IMG/VR virus record: IMGVR_UViG_3300010397_000026 | Coordinates: 1-43,130 of that record | Direction: 5' to 3' (one strand) | DNA from: a virus | Length of the DNA: 43,130 nt | Part shown: positions 15,588 to 23,116 of the stretch, one piece after another | Layout of the letters: the number at the start of each line of letters is the position of its first letter | How positions within the stretch are numbered: the first letter of the stretch is position 1 | The notes under the pieces: model-generated | The model's input: the letters and a program-made list of their open reading frames with translations, nothing else | The model's database searches: none | What the model was told of the DNA's origin: nothing | Position numbers and translations under genes: made by a program

Positions 15588-15681
15588 TTGTGCTAAATTT
15601 AAATAGAGTAGTTCTAAATCCGCCACTACTCATAGCGGAATCACGTTATAGGTAATTGTTTTAAAAATTCCCACCGAACGG
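15588..15681. other. Intergenic spacer with nested dyads
   Basis: On the minus strand this reads ACCTATAACGTGATT, then CCGCTATGAGTAGTGGCGG (a dyad) and a further GAGTAGT/ACTACTC pair. It contains the left 25-nt inverted repeat at 15645-15669. Confidence 0.6.
15645..15669. repeat. Left 25-nt inverted repeat around DUF7574-like gene
   Basis: Starts GTTATAGGTAATTG. Its reverse complement occurs at 16030-16054 with one mismatch. The pair brackets exactly one gene (15682-16002). Confidence 0.85.
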
Positions 15682-16002
15682 TTACAATTTCAAATAGTCT
15701 TTTACCTTTCTACTAATATTGTTTATATCTTCTTGCGTAATTTGATAATGGTTTTTTAGTGCTTCATTAAATCCGTGCAATGTTTCTTCTGTAATAGGCT
15801 TTAAATCGTGTCCGTGGTCGCCATTATCAAATGGGCTTAGGCAACTACAACCGCTATCAGTATCAAACCAAAGCGTATTGTCATCAAGTTTTTTCCAAAT
15901 TACGAACATATCAAATTCGTAACTTCCTGCGGTGTCAATACTTTCAAATATTTCCAATCCGCATTTCTCAGGTGAGTAGTAAGGGTTCTCGTTAAATTTC
16001 AT
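15682..16002 (-). CDS. DUF7574-like protein
   Basis: A 106-aa protein resembling a family found in phages of quite different hosts: PYYSPEKCGLEIFESIDTAG, SYEFDMFVIWKK, WFDTDSGCSCLSPFD and the end KPITEE. I recall this as DUF7574 from actinobacteriophages. Function unknown. It is enclosed by 25-nt inverted repeats, which suggests that it moves or was acquired as a unit. Confidence 0.7.
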   Translation of the reverse strand: MKFNENPYYSPEKCGLEIFESIDTAGSYEFDMFVIWKKLDDNTLWFDTDSGCSCLSPFDNGDHGHDLKPITEETLHGFNEALKNHYQITQEDINNISRKVKDYLKL

Positions 16003-16029
16003 CTTTTTAGTTATTTAATGCCAAACGCT

Positions 16030-16054
16030 AATTTTTAAAACAACTACCTATAAC
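16030..16054. repeat. Right 25-nt inverted repeat around DUF7574-like gene
   Basis: Ends CAACTACCTATAAC; 24 of 25 bases match the reverse complement of 15645-15669. It runs directly into the attC-like palindrome. Confidence 0.85.
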
Positions 16055-16140
16055 ACAGTATTGGCAAAATGCCACAGATAGTTTGTGCCTAATTTGAAAG
16101 TGAGTAGTGGTGGCACTTCGCCAATACTCAACCGTTATTT
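16048..16140. repeat. attC-like imperfect palindrome
   Basis: Outer pair ATAAC (16050) / GTTAT (16134), then AGTATTGGC (16057-16065) / GCCAATACT (16120-16128), a 4-nt bubble AAAA/CTTC, then TGCCAC (16070-16075) / GTGGCA (16110-16115), and a 34-nt variable loop. Two stems with a spacer bubble and RYYYAAC/GTTRRRY-like ends are the architecture of integron attC sites, though the ends are not canonical. No integron integrase is encoded here. Confidence 0.55.
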
Positions 16141-16196
16141 ACTTTTCAAATTTCCTTTGTCTTTTTTAACCGAACTTCTAAAAATTCGGATTGGGT

Positions 16197-16934
16197 TTAT
16201 GTGCCAAACACTTTTTTCATTCTTTGACCTAAAGTTTCTCGCCCAAGCGTTGTTTTATTTTGAGCTTCTTGTTTGGATTGCTCATACCATTCTTTAACCC
16301 ATTTTGTTTTTTCATCTTCTTTTTGTTCATGCAAAACAGGTGGCAATGCAATAAAATTTTTATATTGCCTGCGATCAGTGTAATTTACTGATCCACCCAA
16401 AACAACACGCTCACACATCTCATTTAATCTCGAAATGCAACGCATGCCGTACCGGTTATTCATTTCTTCTTTCGAAAGATTGGTTGTAAAATGAGTTTTT
16501 AATTTAAACTTTCGAAACAATTCATACCGGAATTGGATAAATTTTTCGAACACCTCCACTTTTTCCCCAAACAAATAACCCTTATCCTCGGTTCCTAAAT
16601 CATCAAAAAAAACGTTTTTACTTTCCCACTTTCGAAACACCTTATGCCCAACTTCTTTATTGTTGAAATCTAAAACAACATCAAGCACATTAACCTTAAT
16701 AAACATTTGAGATGATTTTGGGTTAATAATTTTTTGAATCATATCAAAAAATAAAGTTTTGCCGCTCCCTGGATTACCAACAATTGTTAATCCGATTTCA
16801 TTTTTATCAAAAACTTCAATACATGCGTTTATAGCCTCTTTGTTTTCTAAATCATACATTAACCCATTTTTAAGTACGAACGTTCCGTATTCGTTAAATT
16901 TATCGTACAAGCTACCTTCTTTTAGTTTTAACAT
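16197..16934 (-). CDS. DnaC/IstB-like helicase loader ATPase
   Basis: A 245-aa AAA+ ATPase: Walker A GNPGSGKT (53-60), Walker B VFFDDLG (107-113), sensor region THFTTNLS, and the box VII-type RYGMRCISRLNEMCERV. The C-terminal 40 residues are charged and helical. It probably loads the host replicative helicase. It follows the replication-organiser gene with a 7-bp overlap, a pair common in phage replication modules. Confidence 0.85.
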   Translation of the reverse strand: MLKLKEGSLYDKFNEYGTFVLKNGLMYDLENKEAINACIEVFDKNEIGLTIVGNPGSGKTLFFDMIQKIINPKSSQMFIKVNVLDVVLDFNNKEVGHKVFRKWESKNVFFDDLGTEDKGYLFGEKVEVFEKFIQFRYELFRKFKLKTHFTTNLSKEEMNNRYGMRCISRLNEMCERVVLGGSVNYTDRRQYKNFIALPPVLHEQKEDEKTKWVKEWYEQSKQEAQNKTTLGRETLGQRMKKVFGT

Positions 16935-17509
16935 GTTAAATCTTTTGCTTGGGTTGTAATTGTTGATTGTTTATCGGAAGCCTTAGATTGATTGTCGTTT
17001 ATTAAAAAAGTATTTAATCGTTTTTTAAAATCAAAGAATGTTTGCCCTTCAAACCTGAATTTAGTACGGCTTTTATTCATTTCAAGCCAATAGCTTTTAA
17101 AAGAAATTAAAATTTTTTCAGAAAATTCATTTTTAAACTCATCCACTTTTTTAATAAACTCTAATCTTCTTTTTTCATTTTCATTTTCCATATGGGAGCC
17201 CATATGGGTAGAACCTTCTAAATTTTTTCTTCTACTTTTAGAAAAATCTTTACGCTTTATAGACTCTGTTAATAGCTTTTCATTATAAAATAAACCGTTA
17301 GAATCTACTTTAAACTTTTTTTGAAGGGTAGGCCAAGTTTGGCCAAAATCCGATCCAAGAACCGTTTTTATTTCGTCTAACGATAAACTTCCATTATTGA
17401 ATTGGGCTACTAGTAAATCAATGTAACAACCTTTTAAATGACGAGAAAACGTAACTGTGCCGCCTTGCCAATCTCCTGGGTAAAATAAAAATGCTGGGTC
17501 CTTTGCCAT
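16928..17509 (-). CDS. Replication organiser/initiator (DUF1376/DnaD-like)
   Basis: A 193-aa protein. Residues 1-85 (AKDPAFLFYPGDWQGGTVTFSRHLKGCYIDLLVAQFNNG, then VLGSDFGQTWPTLQKKF) have the pattern of DUF1376-type phage replication proteins, which carry a winged-helix DNA-binding domain. The middle (STHMGSHMENENEKRR) is a linker encoded by a 20-bp palindrome (17188-17207). The C-terminal half is helical and may contact the DnaC-like protein encoded next. Confidence 0.7.
   Translation of the reverse strand: MAKDPAFLFYPGDWQGGTVTFSRHLKGCYIDLLVAQFNNGSLSLDEIKTVLGSDFGQTWPTLQKKFKVDSNGLFYNEKLLTESIKRKDFSKSRRKNLEGSTHMGSHMENENEKRRLEFIKKVDEFKNEFSEKILISFKSYWLEMNKSRTKFRFEGQTFFDFKKRLNTFLINDNQSKASDKQSTITTQAKDLTC
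17188..17207. repeat. Palindrome inside initiator gene, origin candidate
   Basis: CCATATGGG (17188-17196), AG, CCCATATGG (17199-17207): 9-bp perfect arms. It lies in the linker-coding part of the replication organiser gene, the same place where lambdoid phages keep their origin iterons. Only one dyad is seen, so this is a candidate only. Confidence 0.4.
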
Positions 17510-17645
17510 AAATCAATTATTAAACGTTAAAAAATAGCCCGAGTCCCGACCACCGGAACTCACTGAGTAATGTTAAATCATCACCACGGGCTCTTACTGC
17601 CTGCTTCAAAAAAATTTAAATCGGAATTTAAAGGCAGCGTAATGA
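17510..17645 (-). terminator. Structured intergenic region with terminator-like hairpin
   Basis: On the minus strand AGCCCG (rc of 17587-17592) pairs with CGGGCT (rc of 17536-17541), followed by ATTTTTT. An inner hairpin GAGT-CCG/CGG-ACTC occupies 17541-17561. A second pair CTGCC (17597-17601) / GGCAG (17633-17637) encloses two AATTTAAA copies. The 136-bp gap lies between the Nmad1 gene and the replication genes, so it could attenuate transcription into them, or be a small structured RNA or origin element. Confidence 0.5.
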
Positions 17646-18143
17646 TTAAAATATAGTTAATACCTTTTCTTTTATCAAAGCTTCTTGAAGTATTACATAT
17701 ACTACTATATCCCCAAATTTTTCATCTACCGTTTCTTTAGTAGGAATTTTACCAGAATCAATATCATCTAATATATCTAACATCGAAACAAGGTGTTTTG
17801 TTAGCATCCCATGCAATGACCTGGTGGGAGTTTGGTTATTCATTTTAGCGGCACGATTAAAGTTGTGGAATCTATCATTACCTCGTACATATTCTTTCCC
17901 TTTTACTAAAATTAAACGGCGTGTTTCTTCTAAACGGTTTTCAACACATTTTTCAAATGGGGTTGCGGGAACAGGTTTTAAAAATACACTCAATTCATTT
18001 TTAAGCTTTAAATTTTCACTTTTCAAATCTATAATTTCTTTAGCAGCCTCGATCCGTTTCGCCTTTTTCGTATTCGCAGCTTTTTGAGCCGGACTTAATT
18101 TTGCGCTCGACACTTTTTTAGCGGAGCTTTTTTGGTTTTTCAT
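17646..18143 (-). CDS. Nmad1/DUF1599-like protein
   Basis: A 165-aa protein. The first 55 residues are Lys/Ala-rich with a coiled-coil end (IIDLKSENLKLKNEL). Residues 60-160 match the nucleotide-modification-associated domain 1 pattern: KGKEYVRGNDRFHNFNRAA, LHGMLTKHLVSMLDILDDI and DEKFGDIVVYVILQEALI. The family is linked by context to phages with modified DNA bases but its reaction is not established. It is also common in phages without known modification, so the inference is weak. Confidence 0.75.
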   Translation of the reverse strand: MKNQKSSAKKVSSAKLSPAQKAANTKKAKRIEAAKEIIDLKSENLKLKNELSVFLKPVPATPFEKCVENRLEETRRLILVKGKEYVRGNDRFHNFNRAAKMNNQTPTRSLHGMLTKHLVSMLDILDDIDSGKIPTKETVDEKFGDIVVYVILQEALIKEKVLTIF

Positions 18144-18166
18144 GGTGTTGTGGGTTTATTGTTAGG

Positions 18167-18964
18167 TTAAAATAATATTGATTGGGTTTTAGATATTTCA
18201 GTTTTAGCGTATCCAAGCTCTTTTATTTCTTTCTTTTTAAGACCGTTTTCGTTGATTAATTTCGTTGCCTCTTTAAAGAAATTTTTCTTAATCTCAAATC
18301 CAAAACATTTTCTATTTACATTTTCTGCGGCAATTAAAGTTGATCCGCTGCCCGCCACCGGGTCAATTACGACATCGCCCGGGTCTGTGAAAATTTCAAT
18401 TAGTTTTTGAAGCAATTCAACAGGCTTTTGAGTTGGGTGTATCTTTTCTGTTTTACCATCCTTCACCCAATCAATGCAATTAAATACCATTTTACCCTTG
18501 TTGTTAAATTTTGGCAGCTTATCCCGGTAAAGCAGAATAGCATATTCACAATTTCCCACTACTCGCATATTTGCTTTTAAAACTTGCGCTGAAAAGTTTT
18601 TACGGAAAACTAAATTTATATACCGTGTTAATCCGTATTTCTTTGCCTTTTCAATTAATTCAAATTGCTGTTCAAAAGCGCAGAATACAATCATACAGGG
18701 TGCTTTTCCTGTTTCTTTAGGCTCCTTTAAAAGCATGGTTGAGCAGAAGTGCAAGAATTCTGTTATTTTAAAATCTTTATCGGTGTCAAAAAATTCGGTG
18801 TTTGCTAATTTGCTTTCTCCATTTTTATTATCACCGTCAATGTACCATGACGGATTTGAGCCGTAAGCATCTTTACCAACATTATAAGGTATATCCGCTA
18901 TTATAAGCTGCGCCTTTGGAATTGCGTAACGTTTGTAATTCTGAAAATGATCGTTTATGAGCAT
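18167..18964 (-). CDS. DNA methyltransferase (N6-adenine/N4-cytosine class)
   Basis: A 265-aa protein. Motif IV is DIPY (24-27), a variant of DPPY, within LIIADIPYNVG. The SAM-binding motifs come late: HPTQKPVEL (176-184) and DPVAGSGSTLIAAENVNRKCFGFEI (201-225). This order (catalytic before SAM motif) is that of beta-class methyltransferases. No restriction partner is adjacent, so it is probably an orphan enzyme that protects phage DNA. Confidence 0.9.
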   Translation of the reverse strand: MLINDHFQNYKRYAIPKAQLIIADIPYNVGKDAYGSNPSWYIDGDNKNGESKLANTEFFDTDKDFKITEFLHFCSTMLLKEPKETGKAPCMIVFCAFEQQFELIEKAKKYGLTRYINLVFRKNFSAQVLKANMRVVGNCEYAILLYRDKLPKFNNKGKMVFNCIDWVKDGKTEKIHPTQKPVELLQKLIEIFTDPGDVVIDPVAGSGSTLIAAENVNRKCFGFEIKKNFFKEATKLINENGLKKKEIKELGYAKTEISKTQSILF

Positions 18965-18966
18965 AA

Positions 18967-19287
18967 TTATAATTCTAAAAATGATAAATCTTTAATTGTT
19001 TCTTCTGTAAACCAGTATTCATTTACGCTTGTCGATTCCCCGCGAAGATTGGCAACTTTTATTCTTTGGCGTTCGATTTTAAAATCGCCAAATGTTTTAA
19101 TATAATCCTGTATCTCAGGAATTCTCGAATGTAAATCGCCTACTCCATAAAGCTGCAATGCGATGTATCGGTTTATCTTACCAATTCTTACTAAATGCCC
19201 TGCAATAGATTTGTTCTGTTTTGTGAGTTTCAGCGTATTAATCGGGCTTTTAGAAACCAAATCAATTTGTTGTGGTTGTGTTTGCAT
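18967..19287 (-). CDS. Helix-turn-helix protein (HTH_39-like)
   Basis: A 106-aa protein. The middle (TKQNKSIAGHLVRIGKINRYIALQLYGVGDLHSRIPEIQDY) fits a winged-helix/HTH domain of the HTH_39 type, often found beside phage methyltransferase genes. The C-terminus (VNEYWFTEETIKDLSFLEL) is short. Two bp separate it from the methyltransferase gene, and it may act with it or in DNA replication. Confidence 0.7.
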   Translation of the reverse strand: MQTQPQQIDLVSKSPINTLKLTKQNKSIAGHLVRIGKINRYIALQLYGVGDLHSRIPEIQDYIKTFGDFKIERQRIKVANLRGESTSVNEYWFTEETIKDLSFLEL

Positions 19288-19289
19288 GG

Positions 19290-19463
19290 TTAAAGATTTG
19301 CGTTAGTTAAAAATTCATTTAATTCATTGTTTTTCTTAGCATTGTAAATAGATTCCTCAACACAGGCTTTTAAATAATCATAATCAAATTCAATGCTTGG
19401 TAATCTTTGAATTATTAAGTCTGTTGCGATTTCTGAAACTTCTTTTATTGCTTTATCGGGCAT
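19290..19463 (-). CDS. 57-aa hypothetical protein
   Basis: ATG 19463 to TAA 19290. Starts MPDKAIKEVSEIATDLIIQR and ends LNEFLTNANL; predicted all-helical and acidic. Fills the gap between the Zn-ribbon-like gene and the HTH gene, ending 2 bp before the latter's ATG. Leader is A-rich (TAAAATAAATACAAA). Confidence 0.65.
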   Translation of the reverse strand: MPDKAIKEVSEIATDLIIQRLPSIEFDYDYLKACVEESIYNAKKNNELNEFLTNANL

Positions 19464-19511
19464 TTTGTATTTATTTTAAGTAACCTAATTGTCTTGCTTC
19501 TAAAGGGTGCG

Positions 19512-19748
19512 CTATTTTTGTTTTTCAATTCTTAAAACAAATTCGTCTTCTTCATTAAAATAAAAACAGTCGGGGCAATAGTGTTTATCTTCTTCTCCTT
19601 TTGTTTCAATTGTTTCCCATGAATCCTCCATTAAACATTCCGCCATTGTGGATACATCTCCCATATAAGAAAAGTCATTTATGTCGTCAATCCATTCCTT
19701 TTTGCAATTATCGCATTTAGCTGCGAACACTTCTACTTTGTAAATCAT
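19512..19748 (-). CDS. Small Cys-rich (zinc-ribbon-like) protein
   Basis: A 78-aa acidic protein with CDNCKKEW near residue 12 and HYCPDCFYF near residue 57: two CxxC pairs that should bind one zinc. ATGA overlap with the HNH gene upstream. Function unknown. Confidence 0.7.
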   Translation of the reverse strand: MIYKVEVFAAKCDNCKKEWIDDINDFSYMGDVSTMAECLMEDSWETIETKGEEDKHYCPDCFYFNEEDEFVLRIEKQK

Positions 19749-20095
19749 TTCGCGTTTCTTAAAAGTGAATAACCATTTTCATAAGCCCACTGAGGTCGTT
19801 TTTCGATCTCTGAATGGCAGCCCATACAGGTAGCAAGCCAAAACCGTATATCGCATAATAACTTGCCTATACGCCCTTTTTTATGGTGGACGGAAGTCGA
19901 AGCGTTTTTACAACCTTTAACTTTACACCATGGATTGTTTTCTAAATACACCTTGTTTAATGTCAAATACTCTTTATTTTCCTTCTCCCTCTTTGCGCTT
20001 AACTTTTTAATTGGCGCGGGTTTTTTCTTCTCGGCTTTAATGGGCTTCGGTTGCGGAGAAAATTGCGTGCAGGTTAATTTAATATAGTTTGTCAT
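19745..20095 (-). CDS. HNH-type endonuclease/recombination protein
   Basis: A 116-aa protein. A Lys/Pro-rich N-terminus is followed by an HNH core: C57 and C62 (WCKVKGC), STSVHHKKGRIG with H70-H71, then CMGCHSEIE (C90, C93, H94) and a tail PQWAYENGYS. The zinc-finger HNH arrangement is like small phage nucleases of the recombination/packaging type. It sits in an ATGA-linked chain with the exonuclease gene, so a recombination role is more likely than homing. Confidence 0.75.
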   Translation of the reverse strand: MTNYIKLTCTQFSPQPKPIKAEKKKPAPIKKLSAKREKENKEYLTLNKVYLENNPWCKVKGCKNASTSVHHKKGRIGKLLCDIRFWLATCMGCHSEIEKRPQWAYENGYSLLRNAK

Positions 20096-21165
20096 ACATT
20101 AAATAAATTAACGTTTATCCATGCCAAACTTTCAATTATCCTATTTTTAAGCCTTTCAATATCATTTTCATTGCGTTCAAATGTGAACTGAAAAACACGT
20201 TTCTCTTTAGGTATATCATAATTCCATTGACTTAAATCATTGTGAAAATCAAAGTATGGGTTATGCGATTTGAATAATTCCAAGTCAAAAATGTGGTTGA
20301 TTTCAATTTGTTTGCACTTGTTTTTAAAATCTTCGCTTTCATTTCCTTCACCGTCAACCATTCCGTGTTTATAACCTAATTTCCTTTTCTCATCCATAAT
20401 TGCCTGCGCTGTTCCGTTTACCAAACAATATGCAACCGTGTGTTTTGTTGCCCCTGTAAGCCACATATATGTAATTCCTTGCCAATAATAGATCGAGTTT
20501 AATTCTTTGAATTTTGCCCGTAAATGAGTATTGCGGGAGAAACTTGTTTTTATATCAATAGTTTCTGCTATTTTTCCGTTTTCTTCAACACTTAAATCCC
20601 ACTCCCCGCTTACAAATTCATTGCAGAGCCTAACAACATTCTTTTTAAATATCTTTTTGGTAACCCGAGAAAATAAGGTTATAGAATCTTCCTCACACTC
20701 GTTTCCCTTCCTTAAGAATTTACTATCAACCTCTTCCTTTCTTTTTTCAATTTGAGCAATATAAACATCAATAAGGTGGGTAATAACGGTTTCGGATAAT
20801 GATGTGTCATTTTTGGCAGCCTCTAAAGCTGGCAACGCGTCTTTTAATTGCTTTATTTGTTCGAGTTTTTTAATTGCGCTTTTGCAATTTTTATCTTTAA
20901 AATTTTCATATTGAGATTGCCACATGCCGAGGTTTATGCAGGCGTCTTCCCATTTTTCAAAATTGCTCTTACCTTTTGGTTCCACCATTAAATGACCATT
21001 AGAAGATGCTCTGAATAATATAATATCAGCGCCTGCCGGTTCATATTGGTGTTCTTTTGCGTGAACAATATCGTTTGCCATTGCTAAATTTCCATCCATT
21101 TTTATTTCAGATAATAACCGTTCGTAATATTTGTTTTTTGATTTTATTTCTTCGATCGAAAACAT
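20092..21165 (-). CDS. PD-(D/E)XK exonuclease (RecE/YqaJ-like), partner of RecT
   Basis: A 357-aa protein just downstream of recT. The nuclease core is visible: LRKGNECEEDSITLF (G154, E158), GEWDLSVEENGKIAETIDIKTS with D190 and D204-x-K206, and a following helix near YYWQGITYMWL. The N-terminal 145 residues are coiled and charged. It should degrade 5' ends of duplex DNA to give single strands for RecT annealing. Confidence 0.8.
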   Translation of the reverse strand: MFSIEEIKSKNKYYERLLSEIKMDGNLAMANDIVHAKEHQYEPAGADIILFRASSNGHLMVEPKGKSNFEKWEDACINLGMWQSQYENFKDKNCKSAIKKLEQIKQLKDALPALEAAKNDTSLSETVITHLIDVYIAQIEKRKEEVDSKFLRKGNECEEDSITLFSRVTKKIFKKNVVRLCNEFVSGEWDLSVEENGKIAETIDIKTSFSRNTHLRAKFKELNSIYYWQGITYMWLTGATKHTVAYCLVNGTAQAIMDEKRKLGYKHGMVDGEGNESEDFKNKCKQIEINHIFDLELFKSHNPYFDFHNDLSQWNYDIPKEKRVFQFTFERNENDIERLKNRIIESLAWINVNLFNV

Positions 21166-21167
21166 TG

Positions 21168-22049
21168 CTATTTCTTTTTAGCGTTAATAACCTCTTTTTG
21201 TGCTTCAAATAGTTTTGTATCAATATCAGGGTTTGAAGATTGCAGCAACTCTAAATCTTCGAGCGTTTCGCAATCTTTAATCATAAGGGTAATGCGTTCG
21301 GCTTCTTTGTCGATTACAACAGCGTCTTCTATATTGTCAGAATAAGTAACACTTTCGCCTTTATCATCATTAATTACAGACTGATCTATGATAGCAGCCT
21401 TTTGCATTTCAATTGAAAGGGGGGCATATTTTGAGAGTAGTAATTTCAAAACTGTTTTTTTTCCCATTGCATTAAATCCATCTTCTCCATCCGCCCACAC
21501 ACCGAAATTCTTTTTATAGGATTGGGAATATTTTTTTGCGTGTTGCTCCATTTGCGCTTTGGTCATATATAGAGACTTTTCAAATCCATTAATTAGCTTG
21601 AAATATGCGATATAGCCAACTATTTTGCCTTTTGGCTCTTCGCTTTTCAAAATTGTTTCGCCAGTTAGGTAGTCAATTTTATCAATTTGATTTTCGTAAA
21701 CTTCAATTGAATTAATAGTTTTAAATTGCCCGCTTCGTTGTGCTAATTGAACAAACCCTTTCCAGCCCATTTGAAACTGTGCGGCACCTTTGTAAGGAAC
21801 TATATAAGCATACCCCAGGTTTTGATTAATTGGCAAATCGAGTGTTGCCGCCAAAGCCGCCGAATTATAAATAGTCATCGGGTCAGCCTTTTTTAAAAGC
21901 TCATTAGAGTTTACTATTTGCAGGATAGAAACAATAAACCCTTGAGATTTTTTTCCAAGCAATTCGGCGAACTTTTTTTGAATATCTTCCCGAGAAAATA
22001 AGGATTTTGTCGTTAATGGTTGTTTTTGAACTTCTGTTGTTATTTCCAT
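21168..22049 (-). CDS. recT: RecT-family single-strand annealing protein
   Basis: A 293-aa protein with the RecT pattern: SREDIQKKFAELLGKKSQGFIVSILQIV, DPMTIYNSAALAATLDLPIN, LGYAYIVPYKGAAQFQMGWKGFVQLAQRSGQFKTIN, and later ALYMTK-like LYMTKAQMEQHAKKYSQSY with NAMGKKTVLKLLLSKYAPLS. The acidic C-terminal 80 residues are variable. It pairs with the exonuclease encoded 2 bp downstream for annealing recombination, which can also restructure the phage mosaic. Confidence 0.95.
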   Translation of the reverse strand: MEITTEVQKQPLTTKSLFSREDIQKKFAELLGKKSQGFIVSILQIVNSNELLKKADPMTIYNSAALAATLDLPINQNLGYAYIVPYKGAAQFQMGWKGFVQLAQRSGQFKTINSIEVYENQIDKIDYLTGETILKSEEPKGKIVGYIAYFKLINGFEKSLYMTKAQMEQHAKKYSQSYKKNFGVWADGEDGFNAMGKKTVLKLLLSKYAPLSIEMQKAAIIDQSVINDDKGESVTYSDNIEDAVVIDKEAERITLMIKDCETLEDLELLQSSNPDIDTKLFEAQKEVINAKKK

Positions 22050-22054
22050 TTTAT

Positions 22055-22252
22055 TTAGTTGTTAGTCGTTTGCATTAATTCAAATATTTTATTTTCAATT
22101 GTTCTTAACTCAATAGTTATTCTGCGTTTTTTTAAAAAGTTTAGCGCGTATTTTTCAGCGCTATTTCTAAAGTTTGACAAAACTGAATGATAATTTTTCC
22201 AGTAAATAATTTTACCGCCATCGCTCAGCATTTCATAAGGCGTAGTTGTCAT
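22055..22252 (-). CDS. Small basic helical protein
   Basis: A 65-aa protein (YHSVLSNFRNSAEKYALNFLKKRRITIELRTIENKIFELM), predicted all helix. ATGA overlap with the upstream gene (22249-22252). No family recognised. Confidence 0.6.
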   Translation of the reverse strand: MTTTPYEMLSDGGKIIYWKNYHSVLSNFRNSAEKYALNFLKKRRITIELRTIENKIFELMQTTNN

Positions 22253-22464
22253 AAACTTTCTTTTGCCGATTCAATTAAATTTTCAATTTCATTATCGAGA
22301 TAAAAATATTCAGGCAGTTTTAGCAATTCTTTTATTTCCCTTCTTAACCTGTAAACTTTCCAGCGACTAACCTTACCGTAATTTTTTAATGTTTCAAGAA
22401 TTTGCTTTGCATCGCATTCTATTAGCGGGTCGGGCTTTTCTAATCTATCTGGTGTGTGGCTCAT
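22249..22464 (-). CDS. Small hypothetical protein
   Basis: 71 aa from ATG 22464 (MSHTPDRLEKPDPLIECDAKQ). An earlier ATG at 22518 would overlap the upstream gene by 41 bp and is less likely. Basic helical middle (KVSRWKVYRLRREIKELL). Possibly nucleic-acid binding, by charge only. Confidence 0.6.
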   Translation of the reverse strand: MSHTPDRLEKPDPLIECDAKQILETLKNYGKVSRWKVYRLRREIKELLKLPEYFYLDNEIENLIESAKESL

Positions 22465-22477
22465 TTTTGAGTTGTTT

Positions 22478-22684
22478 TTAATGGAGTGCTTCGTTTGCAA
22501 TCCTCCAAATGTTTTCATGGCTTAAATTATCATTATCACATAAATTGTAAATACCGTGTAGGGCTTGTTTTAATGCTTCATTTTGTTTTTCAACCGATTC
22601 AAGCTCTTCAACTAATTCGTCAATTAAATCAGTAATCGCTCGTTGGCTAGAATCTATCTTTTTTGCTAATCTTTGATTTTCCAT
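22478..22684 (-). CDS. Small coiled-coil protein
   Basis: A 68-aa protein with a clear coiled coil (SSQRAITDLIDELVEELESVEKQNEALKQAL), then HGIYNLCDNDNLSHENIWRIANEAL. A family of this type is frequent in phage early regions; function unknown. Confidence 0.65.
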   Translation of the reverse strand: MENQRLAKKIDSSQRAITDLIDELVEELESVEKQNEALKQALHGIYNLCDNDNLSHENIWRIANEALH

Positions 22685-22686
22685 AA

Positions 22687-23112
22687 TTATTTAATAAAAA
22701 GTTCAACAATGATTTTAAACAACCAAAGACCAAAGGCAACGAAAGAGGCGCAACACATACATACACCTATAAATGCGCTCATTTTAACTCTATTATTTTT
22801 ATAATCTATATTCGCAAGCCATTCAAATACTTTTGCGCTCCAATACATAAACAAAACCGTAGTAGCCCCATTCATTAATTCCCAATTTTGCGGCTTTAAT
22901 CCCTGTCCGATATTGTATTGTGCATTAATTAAAGCTAATACTGCCCATATACACGCGGGAACAACTATAACATTAAACCATTTAGCTGTTTGAGGTTTTG
23001 GAAAGTTTGGGTGTTCGTGCGGCTCTTCTGTTGATCCGTCGTAAACAGTTGATTTGTCATAACTCCTGTTTTCTAAATTCTTTTTGGCGTAATATTCTGC
23101 GTGGTGGGTCAT
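22687..23112 (-). CDS. Three-helix membrane protein
   Basis: A 141-aa protein. A polar, His-rich N-terminus of 40 residues is followed by membrane segments near 46-64 (VIVVPACIWAVLALINA), 80-97 (NGATTVLFMYWSAKVFEW) and 113-138 (AFIGVCMCCASFVAFGLWLFKIIVEL). An inner-membrane early protein; superinfection exclusion is one possible role, without direct evidence. Confidence 0.65.
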   Translation of the reverse strand: MTHHAEYYAKKNLENRSYDKSTVYDGSTEEPHEHPNFPKPQTAKWFNVIVVPACIWAVLALINAQYNIGQGLKPQNWELMNGATTVLFMYWSAKVFEWLANIDYKNNRVKMSAFIGVCMCCASFVAFGLWLFKIIVELFIK

Positions 23113-23116
23113 AGGG

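Noticed and set aside
19745-20095. Homing endonuclease identity for the small HNH protein
   Set aside because: It lacks NUMOD domains and is ATGA-coupled within the recombination genes, unlike the true homing endonuclease at 23541.
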